Assembly (NCBI GenBank): GCA_001898415.1 | Contig: MKTU01000044.1 | Span: 1 to 43,860, forward strand | Length of the DNA: 43,860 nucleotides | Direction: 5' to 3' | DNA from: Rhodanobacter sp. 67-28 | GTDB taxonomy: Bacteria; Pseudomonadota; Gammaproteobacteria; Xanthomonadales; Rhodanobacteraceae | In this document: positions 30,360-39,020 of the stretch, in pieces | Position numbering within the stretch: the stretch's first letter is position 1 | How the letters are laid out: each line of letters begins with the position of its first letter | Made by a program: the position numbers and the translations under genes | Notes under the pieces: model-generated | Told to the model about the DNA's origin: nothing | The model's database searches: none | The model's input: only the letters and a program-made list of their open reading frames with translations

Positions 30360-30389
30360 GCCCGCGCCAGGAACGTTCCTGGCGCGGGC
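30360..30389 (-). terminator. Perfect 30-base palindrome between dnaK and dnaJ
   Basis: GCCCGCGCCAGGAAC is followed directly by its exact complement. On the minus strand the hairpin is followed by GGTTTTG, a short T run. It probably acts as a partial terminator that lowers dnaJ relative to dnaK, or protects the dnaK mRNA end. Confidence 0.55.
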
Positions 30390-30421
30390 TGGCCATCGGG
30401 CCGTGCCGATGACGATGCCGC

Positions 30422-32338
30422 TTACTTCTTGTCGTCTTTCACTTCGGTGAACTCGGCATCGACCACGTCGTCCGGCTGCGCCGAGCCGCCCGGCGCGGAC
30501 TGCGCGCCGGCATCGGCCGGGCCGCCCTGCGCCGCGGCATAGAGCGCCTGGGCCACCTGTTCCAGCTTCTCGACCTTGGCCTCGATCGCCGCCTTGTCGT
30601 CACCATCCTTGGCCTTTTCCAGATCCGACAACGCGCCTTCGATCGTGGACAGCTGGTCGGCCGGCACCTTGCCACCATGCTCCTTCAGCGCGCTGCGGGT
30701 GGCATGCACCAGCTGGTCGGCCTTGTTGCGGGTGGCGACCAGCTCGTGGAACTTCTTGTCCTCTTCCTTGTTCGCCTCGGCATCGGCGACCATGCGCTGG
30801 ATTTCCTCGTCGGACAGGCCCGAGCCGGCCTTGATCTCGATCTTCTGTTCCTTGCCGGTCTTCTTGTCCTTGGCCGACACATGCAGGATGCCGTTGGCGT
30901 CGATGTCGAAGGTGACCTCGATCTGCGGCATGCCGCGCGGCGCCGGCTCGATGCCCTGCAGGTCGAACTTGCCCAGCGACTTGTTCGCGCTGGCGCGCTC
31001 GCGCTCACCCTGCAGCACATGCACGGTCACCGCGGTCTGGTTGTCGTCGGCGGTGGAGAAGGTCTGCGCCGCCTTGGTCGGCACGGTGGTGTTCTTCTCG
31101 ATCAGCTTGGTCATCACGCCGCCCATGGTCTCGATGCCCAGCGACAGCGGGGTCACGTCGAGCAGCAGCACGTCCTTGACCGAACCACCCAGCACGCCGC
31201 CCTGGATCGCCGCGCCCACGGCGACGGCCTCGTCCGGGTTGACGTCCTTGCGCGGCTCCTTGCCGAAGAAGTCCTTCACTGCCTCCTGCACCTTGGGCAT
31301 GCGGGTCTGGCCGCCGACCAGGATCACGTCGTTGATGTCGGACACGCGCAGGCCGGCGTCATTCAGCGCGGTGCGGCACGGCTCGATGGTGCGCTTGACC
31401 AGGTCCTCCACCAGCGCCTCGAGCTTGGCCCGGGTCAGCTTGATGTTGAGGTGCTTCGGGCCGGAAGCGTCGGCCGTCACGTACGGCAGGTTCACGTCGG
31501 TCTGGTGGTTGGAGGACAGCTCGATCTTGGCGCGCTCGGCCGCATCCTTCAGGCGCTGCAGCGCCAGCGGGTCCTTGCGCAGGTCGATGCCCTGCTCCTT
31601 CTGGAACTCCTCGACCAGGTAGTCGATGACGCGCATGTCGAAGTCTTCGCCACCGAGGAAGGTGTCGCCGTTGGTGGCCAGCACCTCGAACTGCTTCTCG
31701 CCGTCGACTTCGGCGATCTCGATGATCGACACGTCGAAGGTGCCGCCGCCGAGGTCATAGACCACGATCTTGCGGTCGCCGCCCTTCTTGTCCAGGCCAT
31801 AGGCCAGCGCGGCCGCGGTCGGCTCGTTGATGATGCGCTTCACTTCCAGGCCGGCGATCCGGCCGGCGTCCTTGGTCGCCTGGCGCTGGCTGTCGTTGAA
31901 GTAGGCAGGCACCGTGATCACCGCCTCGGTGATCGTCTCGCCGAGGTAGTCCTCGGCAGTCTTCTTCATCTTCATCAGCACCTTGGCGGAGATTTCCTGC
32001 GGCGCCATCTTCTTGCCGTCGGAGGTCTGCACCCAGGCGTCGCCGTTGTCGTGCGCCACGATGCCGAACGGCACGATGTTCAGGTCCTTCTGCACCTCGG
32101 CGTCGTTGAACTTGCGACCGATCAGGCGCTTCACCGCGTAGAAGGTGTTCTTCGGGTTGGTCACGCTCTGGCGCTTGGCCGAGGCACCGACCAGCACCTC
32201 GCCGTCCTTGGTGAAGGCGACGATGGACGGCGTGGTGCGATCGCCTTCCGAGTTCTCGATGACCTTGGTCGTGCTGCCGTCCATCACGGACACGCAGGAG
32301 TTCGTGGTGCCCAGGTCGATGCCGATGATCTTGCCCAT
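30422..32338 (-). CDS. dnaK: Chaperone protein DnaK (Hsp70)
   Basis: A 638-residue Hsp70. The nucleotide-binding domain begins [16 protein letters not shown] and contains [13 protein letters not shown] and the adenosine motif. The interdomain linker [12 protein letters not shown] is present, as is a C-terminal acidic tail. The start is taken as ATG 32338 because GGAG lies seven bases upstream; the ATG at 32344 sits between that site and the start. A heat-shock promoter matches exactly upstream of this gene. Confidence 0.98.
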   Translation of the reverse strand: MGKIIGIDLGTTNSCVSVMDGSTTKVIENSEGDRTTPSIVAFTKDGEVLVGASAKRQSVTNPKNTFYAVKRLIGRKFNDAEVQKDLNIVPFGIVAHDNGDAWVQTSDGKKMAPQEISAKVLMKMKKTAEDYLGETITEAVITVPAYFNDSQRQATKDAGRIAGLEVKRIINEPTAAALAYGLDKKGGDRKIVVYDLGGGTFDVSIIEIAEVDGEKQFEVLATNGDTFLGGEDFDMRVIDYLVEEFQKEQGIDLRKDPLALQRLKDAAERAKIELSSNHQTDVNLPYVTADASGPKHLNIKLTRAKLEALVEDLVKRTIEPCRTALNDAGLRVSDINDVILVGGQTRMPKVQEAVKDFFGKEPRKDVNPDEAVAVGAAIQGGVLGGSVKDVLLLDVTPLSLGIETMGGVMTKLIEKNTTVPTKAAQTFSTADDNQTAVTVHVLQGERERASANKSLGKFDLQGIEPAPRGMPQIEVTFDIDANGILHVSAKDKKTGKEQKIEIKAGSGLSDEEIQRMVADAEANKEEDKKFHELVATRNKADQLVHATRSALKEHGGKVPADQLSTIEGALSDLEKAKDGDDKAAIEAKVEKLEQVAQALYAAAQGGPADAGAQSAPGGSAQPDDVVDAEFTEVKDDKK

Positions 32339-32385
32339 GTTCATGCTCCGAATCTATTGGCGGCCCGGCGGCCGCGATGGTTTCC

Positions 32386-32414
32386 AGATGGGGTTCTGCC
32401 GCAGCGATTCAATG
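32386..32414 (-). promoter_or_regulatory. dnaK: Sigma-32 (heat-shock) promoter of dnaK
   Basis: On the minus strand CATTGAA (32408-32414) is followed after 14 bases by CCCCATCT (32386-32393). The -10 matches the RpoH consensus CCCCATNT completely and the -35 matches CTTGAA closely. It lies between grpE and dnaK, so dnaK-dnaJ can be induced by heat separately from hrcA-grpE. Confidence 0.8.
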
Positions 32415-32436
32415 CCGACGGCGGCGTGCGATGCGC

Positions 32437-32970
32437 TCAGTCCTTCGCCACGGCGACCAGCGCCGGACGCAGCAGGCGATCGTTCAGCACGTAGCCTTTC
32501 TGCAGCACGCTGACCACGGTGCCCGGCGCTTGGCCGGGGGCCGCGACCATGCTCACCGCATGGTGGCGCTCGGGATCGAGCGGCTGGCCGATCGGATCGA
32601 CCTGCGCCATGCCGTGGTTCCCGGCGACCTTGAGCAGCGCTTTCAGGGTGAGACCGAGGCCCTCGCGTATCGAGGCGACGTCGCCGCCCTCGGCTGCCAG
32701 GCCGCTCTCCAGTCCGTCGTATACCGGCAGCAATTCGTTCAGCAGTTTCTCGTTGGCAAACCGCCGGGCCTGCTCCAGGTCCCGATGCAGGCGCCGACGC
32801 TGGTTCTCGATCTCCGCCTTCTCGCGCAAGACCGTTTCCTGCAGCTCGGCGTTGATCGCCTCCAGTTCGGCCACGCGGGCCTGCAGCTTGGCGAACTGGT
32901 CGCCGTCGACGGCTGGTGCCGACCCGGGGTCCATGGCCTCGTCATGCGCCTGGGTGTCGTTGTCGTGCAT
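32437..32970 (-). CDS. grpE: GrpE nucleotide exchange factor
   Basis: A 177-residue GrpE. A long coiled coil (AKLQARVAELEAINAELQET, then LREKAEIENQRRRLHRDLE) precedes the conserved globular end (VLQKGYVLNDRLLRPALV). It exchanges ADP for ATP on DnaK. The first 25 residues are acidic and variable, as usual. It lies between hrcA and dnaK in the chaperone block. Confidence 0.97.
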   Translation of the reverse strand: MHDNDTQAHDEAMDPGSAPAVDGDQFAKLQARVAELEAINAELQETVLREKAEIENQRRRLHRDLEQARRFANEKLLNELLPVYDGLESGLAAEGGDVASIREGLGLTLKALLKVAGNHGMAQVDPIGQPLDPERHHAVSMVAAPGQAPGTVVSVLQKGYVLNDRLLRPALVAVAKD

Positions 32971-33051
32971 GTGTCACTCCCAACAAAAAGTTCGCGGCCG
33001 GCACCGTGGCCCGCCATCCAAATCAACCAGAAATCCCGCCTCTGCTGCCGG

Positions 33052-34113
33052 TTATAGGGTCACCGCGACCCGATTCAAGGCGTCGCTCAGCAATCCGGCC
33101 GTGGCCTGCACGACCGGAATCACCCGCTCGTAGGCCATGCGCGTGGGTCCGATCACGCCGACCGCGCCGAGCATTCGCCCCTGCGCGCCATAGCTGGCCG
33201 TGACCACGCTGCAACCATCCAGTGCCGCGAAGCCCGACTCCTCGCCGATGAACAGCCGTACCCCCGGCGCCTTCGCGCAGACTTCCATCAGCTGGAGCAG
33301 CTCGTTCTTCTGCTGGAACGCGTCGAACAGGTCGCGCAGCCGCTGCAGGTCGGCCAGCTCGGCGCAGGCCATCAGGTTGGTCTGCCCGCTGACCAGCATG
33401 TCGGCATCGCTGGCCTGCGGCGCGAACGAGGCCGTGGCCAGCTCCACCGTACTGGCCAGCAGCCGGTTGAGCTCGCTGCCGGTTTCGCGTACCTCGGCCA
33501 GCAAGTGGGCGCGGATATCGTCCACGCGCAGCCCGGCGAAGTGGGTGTTGAGATAATTGGCCGCCCGCTCCAGCTCACCGGCGGGCAACGGCTTGAGCAG
33601 TTGCACGATGCGGTTCTGCACCTGGTTGTCGGTAAACACCAGGATCACCAGCACCCGCGCATCGGGCAGGGCCACGAAATCGATGTGGCGCAGCGGGAAG
33701 TCGGCCTGGCGCGGCACCGTCACCACGCCGGCAAAGCGGGTCATCGCCGAGAGCAAAGTCGACACGTTGCCGAGCAGGTCGCGCGTGGTGGCCGGCCCCG
33801 GTGGCAGTTCGCTCTGCAAGCGCGCCAGTTCGGCGCGCGGCAAGGGCTGCAACTCGATCAGGCTGTCCACGAACAGGCGCAGGCCGCGCGGCGTGGGTAC
33901 GCGGCCTGACGAGGTGTGCGGCGAAGCGACCAGGCCGGCGTCTTCCAGGTCGGCCATGATGTTGCGGATCGTCGCCGGACTGACGTCCAGCCCCGAGGAG
34001 CGCGCCAGCGTGCGCGACCCCACCGGCTCGCCGTCGACCAGATACTGGGAGATCAGCGAGCGCAGCAGGCGCCGCGTGCGGGCATCGAGGTCATGGCCGT
34101 GTGGAAGGATCAT
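33052..34113 (-). CDS. hrcA: Heat-inducible transcription repressor HrcA
   Basis: A 353-residue HrcA. The N-terminal winged helix (LRSLISQYLVDGEPVGSRTL followed by SPATIRNIMADLEDAGLV) binds CIRCE elements in the family; the C-terminal GAF-like domain includes RLFIGEESGFAALDG and GVIGPTRMAYERVIPVV. No CIRCE inverted repeat (TTAGCACTC-N9-GAGTGCTAA) was found anywhere near it, so its target is probably groESL elsewhere. ATG 34113 gives the natural start. It diverges from recN. Confidence 0.95.
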   Translation of the reverse strand: MILPHGHDLDARTRRLLRSLISQYLVDGEPVGSRTLARSSGLDVSPATIRNIMADLEDAGLVASPHTSSGRVPTPRGLRLFVDSLIELQPLPRAELARLQSELPPGPATTRDLLGNVSTLLSAMTRFAGVVTVPRQADFPLRHIDFVALPDARVLVILVFTDNQVQNRIVQLLKPLPAGELERAANYLNTHFAGLRVDDIRAHLLAEVRETGSELNRLLASTVELATASFAPQASDADMLVSGQTNLMACAELADLQRLRDLFDAFQQKNELLQLMEVCAKAPGVRLFIGEESGFAALDGCSVVTASYGAQGRMLGAVGVIGPTRMAYERVIPVVQATAGLLSDALNRVAVTL

Positions 34114-34143
34114 GTCCGTAGCAGTTCCTGAGACCCGACAGAA

Positions 34144-34170
34144 ATAAGGTCTGCACGCGCGGCTTGCAAG
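34144..34170 (-). promoter_or_regulatory. hrcA: Possible heat-shock-like promoter of hrcA-grpE
   Basis: CTTGCAA followed after about 14 bases by CCTTAT on the minus strand loosely resembles the RpoH pattern. The match is much weaker than the one in front of dnaK. Confidence 0.3.
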
Positions 34171-34203
34171 CGAATGCGGTGTTTTGCCCACCCGGGCTCC
34201 CGC

Positions 34204-34209
34204 TACAAT
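34204..34209 (+). promoter_or_regulatory. recN: Probable -10 element of recN
   Basis: TACAAT lies 26 bases before the recN start and is a good -10 hexamer; the upstream GTTTTG, 17 bases away, is only a moderate -35. No LexA box was found nearby. Confidence 0.4.
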
Positions 34210-34235
34210 TCTCCCATTCCAATGCCGAACTGCCC

Positions 34236-35909
34236 ATGCTCACTTCGCTCTATGTCCGCCATTTTGCCGTCGTCGAGGCCGCCGAGGTGTCTTTCGGCCC
34301 CGGCCTGACCGTGGTCAGCGGCGAGACCGGCGCCGGCAAGTCGCTGCTGGTCGACGCGTTGATGCTGCTGACCGGCGCACGCGCCGACAGCGGCATGATC
34401 CGCGCGGACAGCGACCGCGCCGAGTTGGCCGCGGAGTTCGATTTGACCGGACTGCCCGACGCGCAGGCATGGTTGCGCCGAGAGGAACTCGACGAAGACG
34501 GCAACTGCCAGTTGCGGCGAGTGTTGCGTGCCGAAGGCAGCTCCCGCGCCTGGATCAACGGCCGCCCCGCCAACACGCGCCAGCTCGGAGAGCTGGCCGC
34601 CTTGCTGGTCGAGATCCACGGCCAGCATGAACACCAGGCGCTGCTCTCGCGGGCCCATCAGCTGGCCTTGCTCGACGCTTATGCGGGCCACGATGACTTG
34701 ATCGCCCAGGTGCGCCGCCAGGCGGAGCAGTGGCGCGAGTTGAACCAGCGCATGCACAAGCTCAGTGGCGGCGAGGATCACGAACTTCGGCTGGAGCTGC
34801 TGCGCCATGAATTGGCGGAACTGGAGCAATGGGCGCTGCCACCCACCGAACTGGCCGAACTGGAGGCCAACCACAAGCGCCTGGCCAACGCCGACCGCCT
34901 GGCGGAAGGCAGCGCCGGCGTGGTGGAACTGCTCGATGGCGAGGGCGAGTTCGCCCTGCGCCGGGCCCTGGGTCGAGCGCATGCCGAGCTGGGCAAGCTC
35001 GCCGCCCTGGACGACCGGCTGACACCCTGGCTGGAGCTGCTCGACAACGCCGGTATCCAGTTGGGCGAAGCCGCCGACGGCTTGGGCCGCTATGCGCAAG
35101 ACGTCGACCTCGATCCGGCCGGCTACGCCGCGCTCGACCAGCAGCTGAGCCATCTGCACGCGCTCTCGCGCCGCCACCGGCTGCCGCCGGAAGCCCTGCA
35201 CGAGAGGCTGCTGGCGCTGCGCGCCGAGCACGCCGAACTCGAAGGCGCCGGCGACGCACTGGAACAGTTGAGCGGTCAGCTTCAGCGCCTGCAACAGGAA
35301 TACTCCCGCGCGGCGGACCTGCTGGGTCAATCGCGCATGGCTGCCGCGACGAAGCTCGGCGAGGAAGTCAGTGCGCTGATGGGCGAACTCGGCATGGCCG
35401 GTGGCGTACTGCGCGTCGAGCTGGTGCCGACGCCCGGCGACGAACCCGACGCCCAGGGCCGGGAGCGCTGCGAGCTGCTGGTCAGCGCCAATCCTGGCCA
35501 GCCACCGCGGCCGCTGCGCAAGGTCGCCTCCGGCGGCGAACTTGCGCGCATCAGTCTGGCCATCGAAGTGGCTACGTTGGGCAAGGATTCGATCGGCAGC
35601 ATGGTCTTCGATGAGGTCGACAGCGGCATCGGCGGCGCGGTCGCCGAGGTGGTCGGCCAGAAACTGCGTGCGCTGGGAAGCCGTCGCCAGGTGCTCTGCG
35701 TGACCCACCTGCCGCAGGTCGCCGCGCAAGGTCACGCCCACTTGCGGGTGAGCAAGCAGAGCGACGGCGACACCACCCGCACGCGGATCGAACAACTGGA
35801 CGCCGCAGGCCGGCGCGACGAGCTGGCTCGCATGCTCGGCGGCGTGGAAATCACCCGCGAGACCCGGGCTCACGCCAGGCAGATGCTGGAGCGCGCGCAG
35901 GCGACCTGA
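34236..35909 (+). CDS. recN: DNA repair protein RecN
   Basis: A 557-residue SMC-like ATPase. The Walker A motif is VVSGETGAGKSLLVDALMLL near residues 28-47, and the C-terminal ABC signature and Walker B are SGGELARISLAI and MVFDEVDSGIGG. Coiled-coil arms fill the middle. RecN holds broken DNA ends together in recombinational repair. ATG 34236 matches the family start MLTSLYVRHFAVVE. The gene is followed by a convergent response regulator gene, although fur/bamE is the common neighbour in relatives. Confidence 0.96.
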   Translation: MLTSLYVRHFAVVEAAEVSFGPGLTVVSGETGAGKSLLVDALMLLTGARADSGMIRADSDRAELAAEFDLTGLPDAQAWLRREELDEDGNCQLRRVLRAEGSSRAWINGRPANTRQLGELAALLVEIHGQHEHQALLSRAHQLALLDAYAGHDDLIAQVRRQAEQWRELNQRMHKLSGGEDHELRLELLRHELAELEQWALPPTELAELEANHKRLANADRLAEGSAGVVELLDGEGEFALRRALGRAHAELGKLAALDDRLTPWLELLDNAGIQLGEAADGLGRYAQDVDLDPAGYAALDQQLSHLHALSRRHRLPPEALHERLLALRAEHAELEGAGDALEQLSGQLQRLQQEYSRAADLLGQSRMAAATKLGEEVSALMGELGMAGGVLRVELVPTPGDEPDAQGRERCELLVSANPGQPPRPLRKVASGGELARISLAIEVATLGKDSIGSMVFDEVDSGIGGAVAEVVGQKLRALGSRRQVLCVTHLPQVAAQGHAHLRVSKQSDGDTTRTRIEQLDAAGRRDELARMLGGVEITRETRAHARQMLERAQAT

Positions 35910-35921
35910 AGGCGGCTGTCC

Positions 35922-36557
35922 TCAGACCGTCGTCGACAGCAGGCCGCGCTCGGTCGCCATGCGATAGAGGTCCAGTTCCGATCCGGCGCCGAGCTTGCCC
36001 ATCAGGCTGGCACGGTGGATGTACACGGTTTTCTGGCCAATGCCGAGGTCGGCAGCGACCTGCTTGGGCGTGCGCCCCCCGGCCAGCAACAGGAACACTT
36101 CGCGCTCGCGGGCGGTCAGCCGGTTGACCGGATCGAGCGCGTCGTTGGGGCGCTCGGTGCGGCGCTGGCGCAGGTCCGAGCTGAGGAAGCACTCGCCCTG
36201 CATCACGGCGCGCAGGCCCGCCACCAGTTCCTCCGGCGCGACGCCCTTGGTGACGAACCCGCTGGCCCCGCGGCGCAACGCCTCGGAAACGTAAGCGTCG
36301 CCATCATGCATGCTCAACACGACCACGCGAGTGGCCGCATGCACGCTGAGCAGATGCTCGATCAACGGCAAACCGCTGCCGTCGGGCAAGGAAAGATCCA
36401 GCGCCACCAGGTCCGGGCGCCAGTGGCCGACCGCCTCCACCGCGTCGTCGCCGTTGCGGCATTCGGCAACCACTTCCAGGTCCGATTCCAGCTCGATCAG
36501 GCGCTTGAAGCCCTCTCGAACGATGGCGTGGTCGTCAACCAGAACGATGCTGTACAT
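35922..36557 (-). CDS. NarL/FixJ-family response regulator
   Basis: A 211-residue regulator. The receiver domain (1-120) has D8 and D9 in VLVDDHAIV, the phosphoacceptor D54 in VALDLSLPDGSG and K104 in GFVTKGV. The C-terminal LuxR-type helix-turn-helix has LTAREREVFLLLAGGRTPKQ and KTVYIHRASLMGKLG. It diverges from the sensor kinase gene 96 bases away, so the pair is most likely one two-component system of the UhpA/UhpB or NarL type. The signal and targets are not evident; the adjacent structured RNA is a candidate target. Confidence 0.92.
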   Translation of the reverse strand: MYSIVLVDDHAIVREGFKRLIELESDLEVVAECRNGDDAVEAVGHWRPDLVALDLSLPDGSGLPLIEHLLSVHAATRVVVLSMHDGDAYVSEALRRGASGFVTKGVAPEELVAGLRAVMQGECFLSSDLRQRRTERPNDALDPVNRLTAREREVFLLLAGGRTPKQVAADLGIGQKTVYIHRASLMGKLGAGSELDLYRMATERGLLSTTV

Positions 36558-36653
36558 CTTCCTACTCTGACACAGGAAGGCGCGCCCGGGACAGCACGCC
36601 AGGCCAAGTACCCCGGCACGCCACCCCGCGCACGGCGCATGTACCATCGCCGG

Positions 36654-38252
36654 ATGCGATTCAAGCCATCTCTCCTGCCCGATTCCGGGCCGCTCATCGG
36701 CGCAGGTTATCTGGTGCTGTGGCTGCTGCTCGGCGCCACGGCACAACCCTACTGGATGCTGCCCTACGGCCTGCGTTTCACCGCACTTCTGCTGGTACCG
36801 TTGCGCCACTGGGGCTGGTTGCTCGCCGCGGAACTGCTCGCCTGCGCCGGCGCCGCCTGGTGGCATGGATCACCGCTGCACATCAGCGGCGTGCTGGCAG
36901 ACGTGCTGCCGGCATTCCTGGTGATGATGGCCTGCATGTGGCTGCTGCGCCGGCTGCACCTGCATCCCAGCCTGCACAGCCCGCAGGACGTGACCCGGTT
37001 GCTGCTTTCGGTGGTGCTGGTGGTCACGGTCACGACCGCCGCGGACGCCGCGCTGCTCGCATTCACCAACTGGTCGGAAACGCCAGAGTTGATGATCCGC
37101 GTCATCGCCGAGGAATTGCTCAGCCACTATCTGGCCATCCTGCTGGTGGCGCCGGTGTTGATCATGCTGCTGCACACGCGGCTGGAGCGTGCCTCGGTGA
37201 TGCGCCTGCTGACGGACGTGCTGCTGGTGCTGGCACCATCCATGGCCATCCTGCTGGTGCTGTCCGAGCGCGCCGCGCCGCAGCCGCAGTTCGCGCGGGT
37301 GCTGTCGCTGGCGCCGGTGCTGTTTTTCGCCTTCCGCCATGGCTGGCGCGGCGCCAGCCTCGCCATGCTGATCACCAGTCTGGGCATGACCCTGGTGGAC
37401 GTGCACCTGGGCCACACGCCCTCGACCGCCGCCGCCTACCTGTTCCTGGCCGTGGCAGGCACCGGCGCGCTGATGCTCGGTTCGGCCACCGACGCCCTGC
37501 GGCGCAGCAGCGAACGGGTGGCGGAGCAGAACGTCTACCTCGGGGCCGTCAATCGCCGCCTGGATCATCTGGCCCAACAACTGCGTGACGCCGCACGCGG
37601 CAACCTGCAGGCCGACGAGAACCAGCGGCGGCATCTTGCGGCCGAACTGCATGACGAACTGGGTCAGAACATCACCGCGATCCAGACCCACGTGAAACTG
37701 GCCCAGGCGCGTTTGCACGAGGTCGGGATGGACGACGTGAGCATCTCGATCAACACCATCCTCGCCCACATGCGCCGCGCTCTGCATCGCCTGCTGGACG
37801 ACCTGCGCCCGGCGATCCTGGACGAGTTCGGCCTGCTGCGCGCGCTGGATGAAGGCCCGATCCGCGACCTGCTGACCAGTGCCGGCATGCGCTACCACGT
37901 GGAACTCCACGGCGACCCGCGATTGCTCGACGATGACACCCGCACGGCGATCTACCGGCTGGCTCAGGAAAGCGCCACCAACACCGTCAAGCACGCCTGC
38001 GCCAGTGAATTCCGCCTGCGGCTGCGCATCGGCGAACGCAACGGCATCGCCGTCGCCCTGCTCGATCTGCGTGATGACGGTACCGGCCTGCCCCATCGCC
38101 TGCCGCGCGGCGGGCGGGGCCTGCAGGGCATGCGCGACCGGGTGACCTCGCTGGGCGGACAGTTCCGCCTGCGCACCGACCACCCTGGCGTGCACCTGCG
38201 TATTTTGCTGCGAGGCAACAAAAGCGGCACCGAACGCAGTCGCCTGGACTAG
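36654..38252 (+). CDS. MASE1-like sensor histidine kinase (HisKA_3)
   Basis: A 532-residue membrane kinase. Residues 12-275 contain about eight hydrophobic segments resembling a MASE1 sensory domain. The phosphoacceptor His333 is in LAAELHDELGQNITAIQTH, the HisKA_3 dimerisation motif of NarX/UhpB-type kinases. The HATPase domain has the N-box ESATNTVKHA, DDGTGLP and GRGLQGMRDRV. ATG 36654 is given; ATG 36639 in the same frame is possible, and neither has a clear ribosome binding site. It partners with the divergent response regulator. A GGA-rich structured RNA follows its stop codon. Confidence 0.88.
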   Translation: MRFKPSLLPDSGPLIGAGYLVLWLLLGATAQPYWMLPYGLRFTALLLVPLRHWGWLLAAELLACAGAAWWHGSPLHISGVLADVLPAFLVMMACMWLLRRLHLHPSLHSPQDVTRLLLSVVLVVTVTTAADAALLAFTNWSETPELMIRVIAEELLSHYLAILLVAPVLIMLLHTRLERASVMRLLTDVLLVLAPSMAILLVLSERAAPQPQFARVLSLAPVLFFAFRHGWRGASLAMLITSLGMTLVDVHLGHTPSTAAAYLFLAVAGTGALMLGSATDALRRSSERVAEQNVYLGAVNRRLDHLAQQLRDAARGNLQADENQRRHLAAELHDELGQNITAIQTHVKLAQARLHEVGMDDVSISINTILAHMRRALHRLLDDLRPAILDEFGLLRALDEGPIRDLLTSAGMRYHVELHGDPRLLDDDTRTAIYRLAQESATNTVKHACASEFRLRLRIGERNGIAVALLDLRDDGTGLPHRLPRGGRGLQGMRDRVTSLGGQFRLRTDHPGVHLRILLRGNKSGTERSRLD

Positions 38253-38271
38253 GAATTTTTCCGATATGCGC

Positions 38272-38480
38272 AACGTGAAGACATCGTTAGGATGTCGTCA
38301 TCGATGTGGGGGAACCGCCGTCGTGAGATGGCGGATCAGGGTCACCGTGGGGACGGTGATTCTGAGAAAACGGCAGGATGCCGTTTCGCCGCTGCCGGAT
38401 GGATACGCGCGCGCACCGCGCGCCATCCGACCGGCAAGGCATCAACCGTAGGCGGACAGGAGTCCACCTGCGGTTTTTTT
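38272..38480 (+). ncRNA. Putative Rsm/Csr-type RNA (CsrA/RsmA-binding sponge)
   Basis: Several hairpins can be paired by eye: GACATC/GATGTC (38280-38296) around AGG; CCGCCGTC/GATGGCGG (38315-38334) with loop GTGA; TCACCG/CGGTGA (38342-38359) with loop TGGGGA; AAACGGC/GCCGTTT (38368-38386) with loop AGGAT; and a GC-rich stem at 38394-38435. The terminator at 38446-38480 has loop AGGA. Nine GGA triplets fall in about 190 bases, several in loops; AGGATGT at the first hairpin matches the CsrA consensus. These traits are those of RsmY/RsmZ/CsrB RNAs. No clean promoter is visible, so it may be processed from the sensor kinase mRNA. It has no convincing reading frame. Confidence 0.7.
38446..38480 (+). 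terminator. Intrinsic terminator of the GGA-rich RNA
   Basis: CCGTAGGCGGAC pairs with GTCCACCTGCGG (one mismatch and one G-T pair) around an AGGA loop, followed by seven T. This is the strongest plus-strand terminator in the region and lies 42 bases before the fur stop on the other strand. Confidence 0.88.
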
Positions 38481-38521
38481 CGTGGCATGACGAATACGAA
38501 CGAGGCGTCGGGCGCCCGGCT

Positions 38522-38944
38522 TCAATCCTTGCGGGCGCGCTGTTTCGGGCGCACGTAGAGCACCAGGCTGTGATCCTCGATCACGTAGCCGTGCTTGGCG
38601 GCGATCTCGTGCTGCAGGCGCTCGATCTCCTCGCTGATGAACTCGATCACCTTGCCGCTGTCCACGTCAATCATGTGGTCGTGGTGTTTGCCGCGATCGA
38701 GTTCGTAGACTGCCTGGCCGCCTTCGAAATTGTGCTTGACGATGATCCCCGCCGCCTCGAACTGGGTCAGCACCCGATACACGGTCGCCAACCCGATGTC
38801 CTCCTTCTGGGCCAGCAGGTGCTTGTACACGTCCTCGGCCGTCAAGTGGCGTTCGCTCTCGTCGTCGAACACCTGCAGGATGCGCATGCGCGGATGGGTC
38901 ACCTTGAGACCGACCCGACGCAGCTCTCTGGTTTCCTGTTCCAT
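38522..38944 (-). CDS. fur: Ferric uptake regulator Fur
   Basis: A 140-residue Fur. The N-terminal winged helix (GLKVTHPRMRILQVF, then LTAEDVYKHLLAQ and IGLATVYRVLTQFEAAGI) and the metal-binding segment GKHHDHMIDVDSGKVIEF are clear. The C-terminal cysteines of some Fur proteins are absent, as in several related bacteria. With iron(II) bound it represses iron uptake genes. ATG 38944 is the family start. It diverges from bamE with a 76-base shared region; no clear Fur box was seen there. Confidence 0.97.
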   Translation of the reverse strand: MEQETRELRRVGLKVTHPRMRILQVFDDESERHLTAEDVYKHLLAQKEDIGLATVYRVLTQFEAAGIIVKHNFEGGQAVYELDRGKHHDHMIDVDSGKVIEFISEEIERLQHEIAAKHGYVIEDHSLVLYVRPKQRARKD

Positions 38945-39020
38945 AGCCTCTCTCCACGCACGGCGAGCCCGAGCCGGTAGTGTATCATCCGACACCTTCA
39001 CGACCCTGGACGCAACACGC

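Noticed and set aside
33052..34235. Search for a CIRCE element that HrcA would bind
   Set aside because: No TTAGCACTC-N9-GAGTGCTAA repeat or close variant is present around hrcA, grpE, dnaK or dnaJ.
34114..34235. LexA-regulated (SOS) control of recN
   Set aside because: No CTGT-N8-ACAG or Xanthomonas-type LexA palindrome is visible upstream of recN.
38945..39020. Fur box between fur and bamE
   Set aside because: GTGTATCATCCGACAC looks faintly palindromic but does not match the Fur consensus (GATAATGATAATCATTATC).
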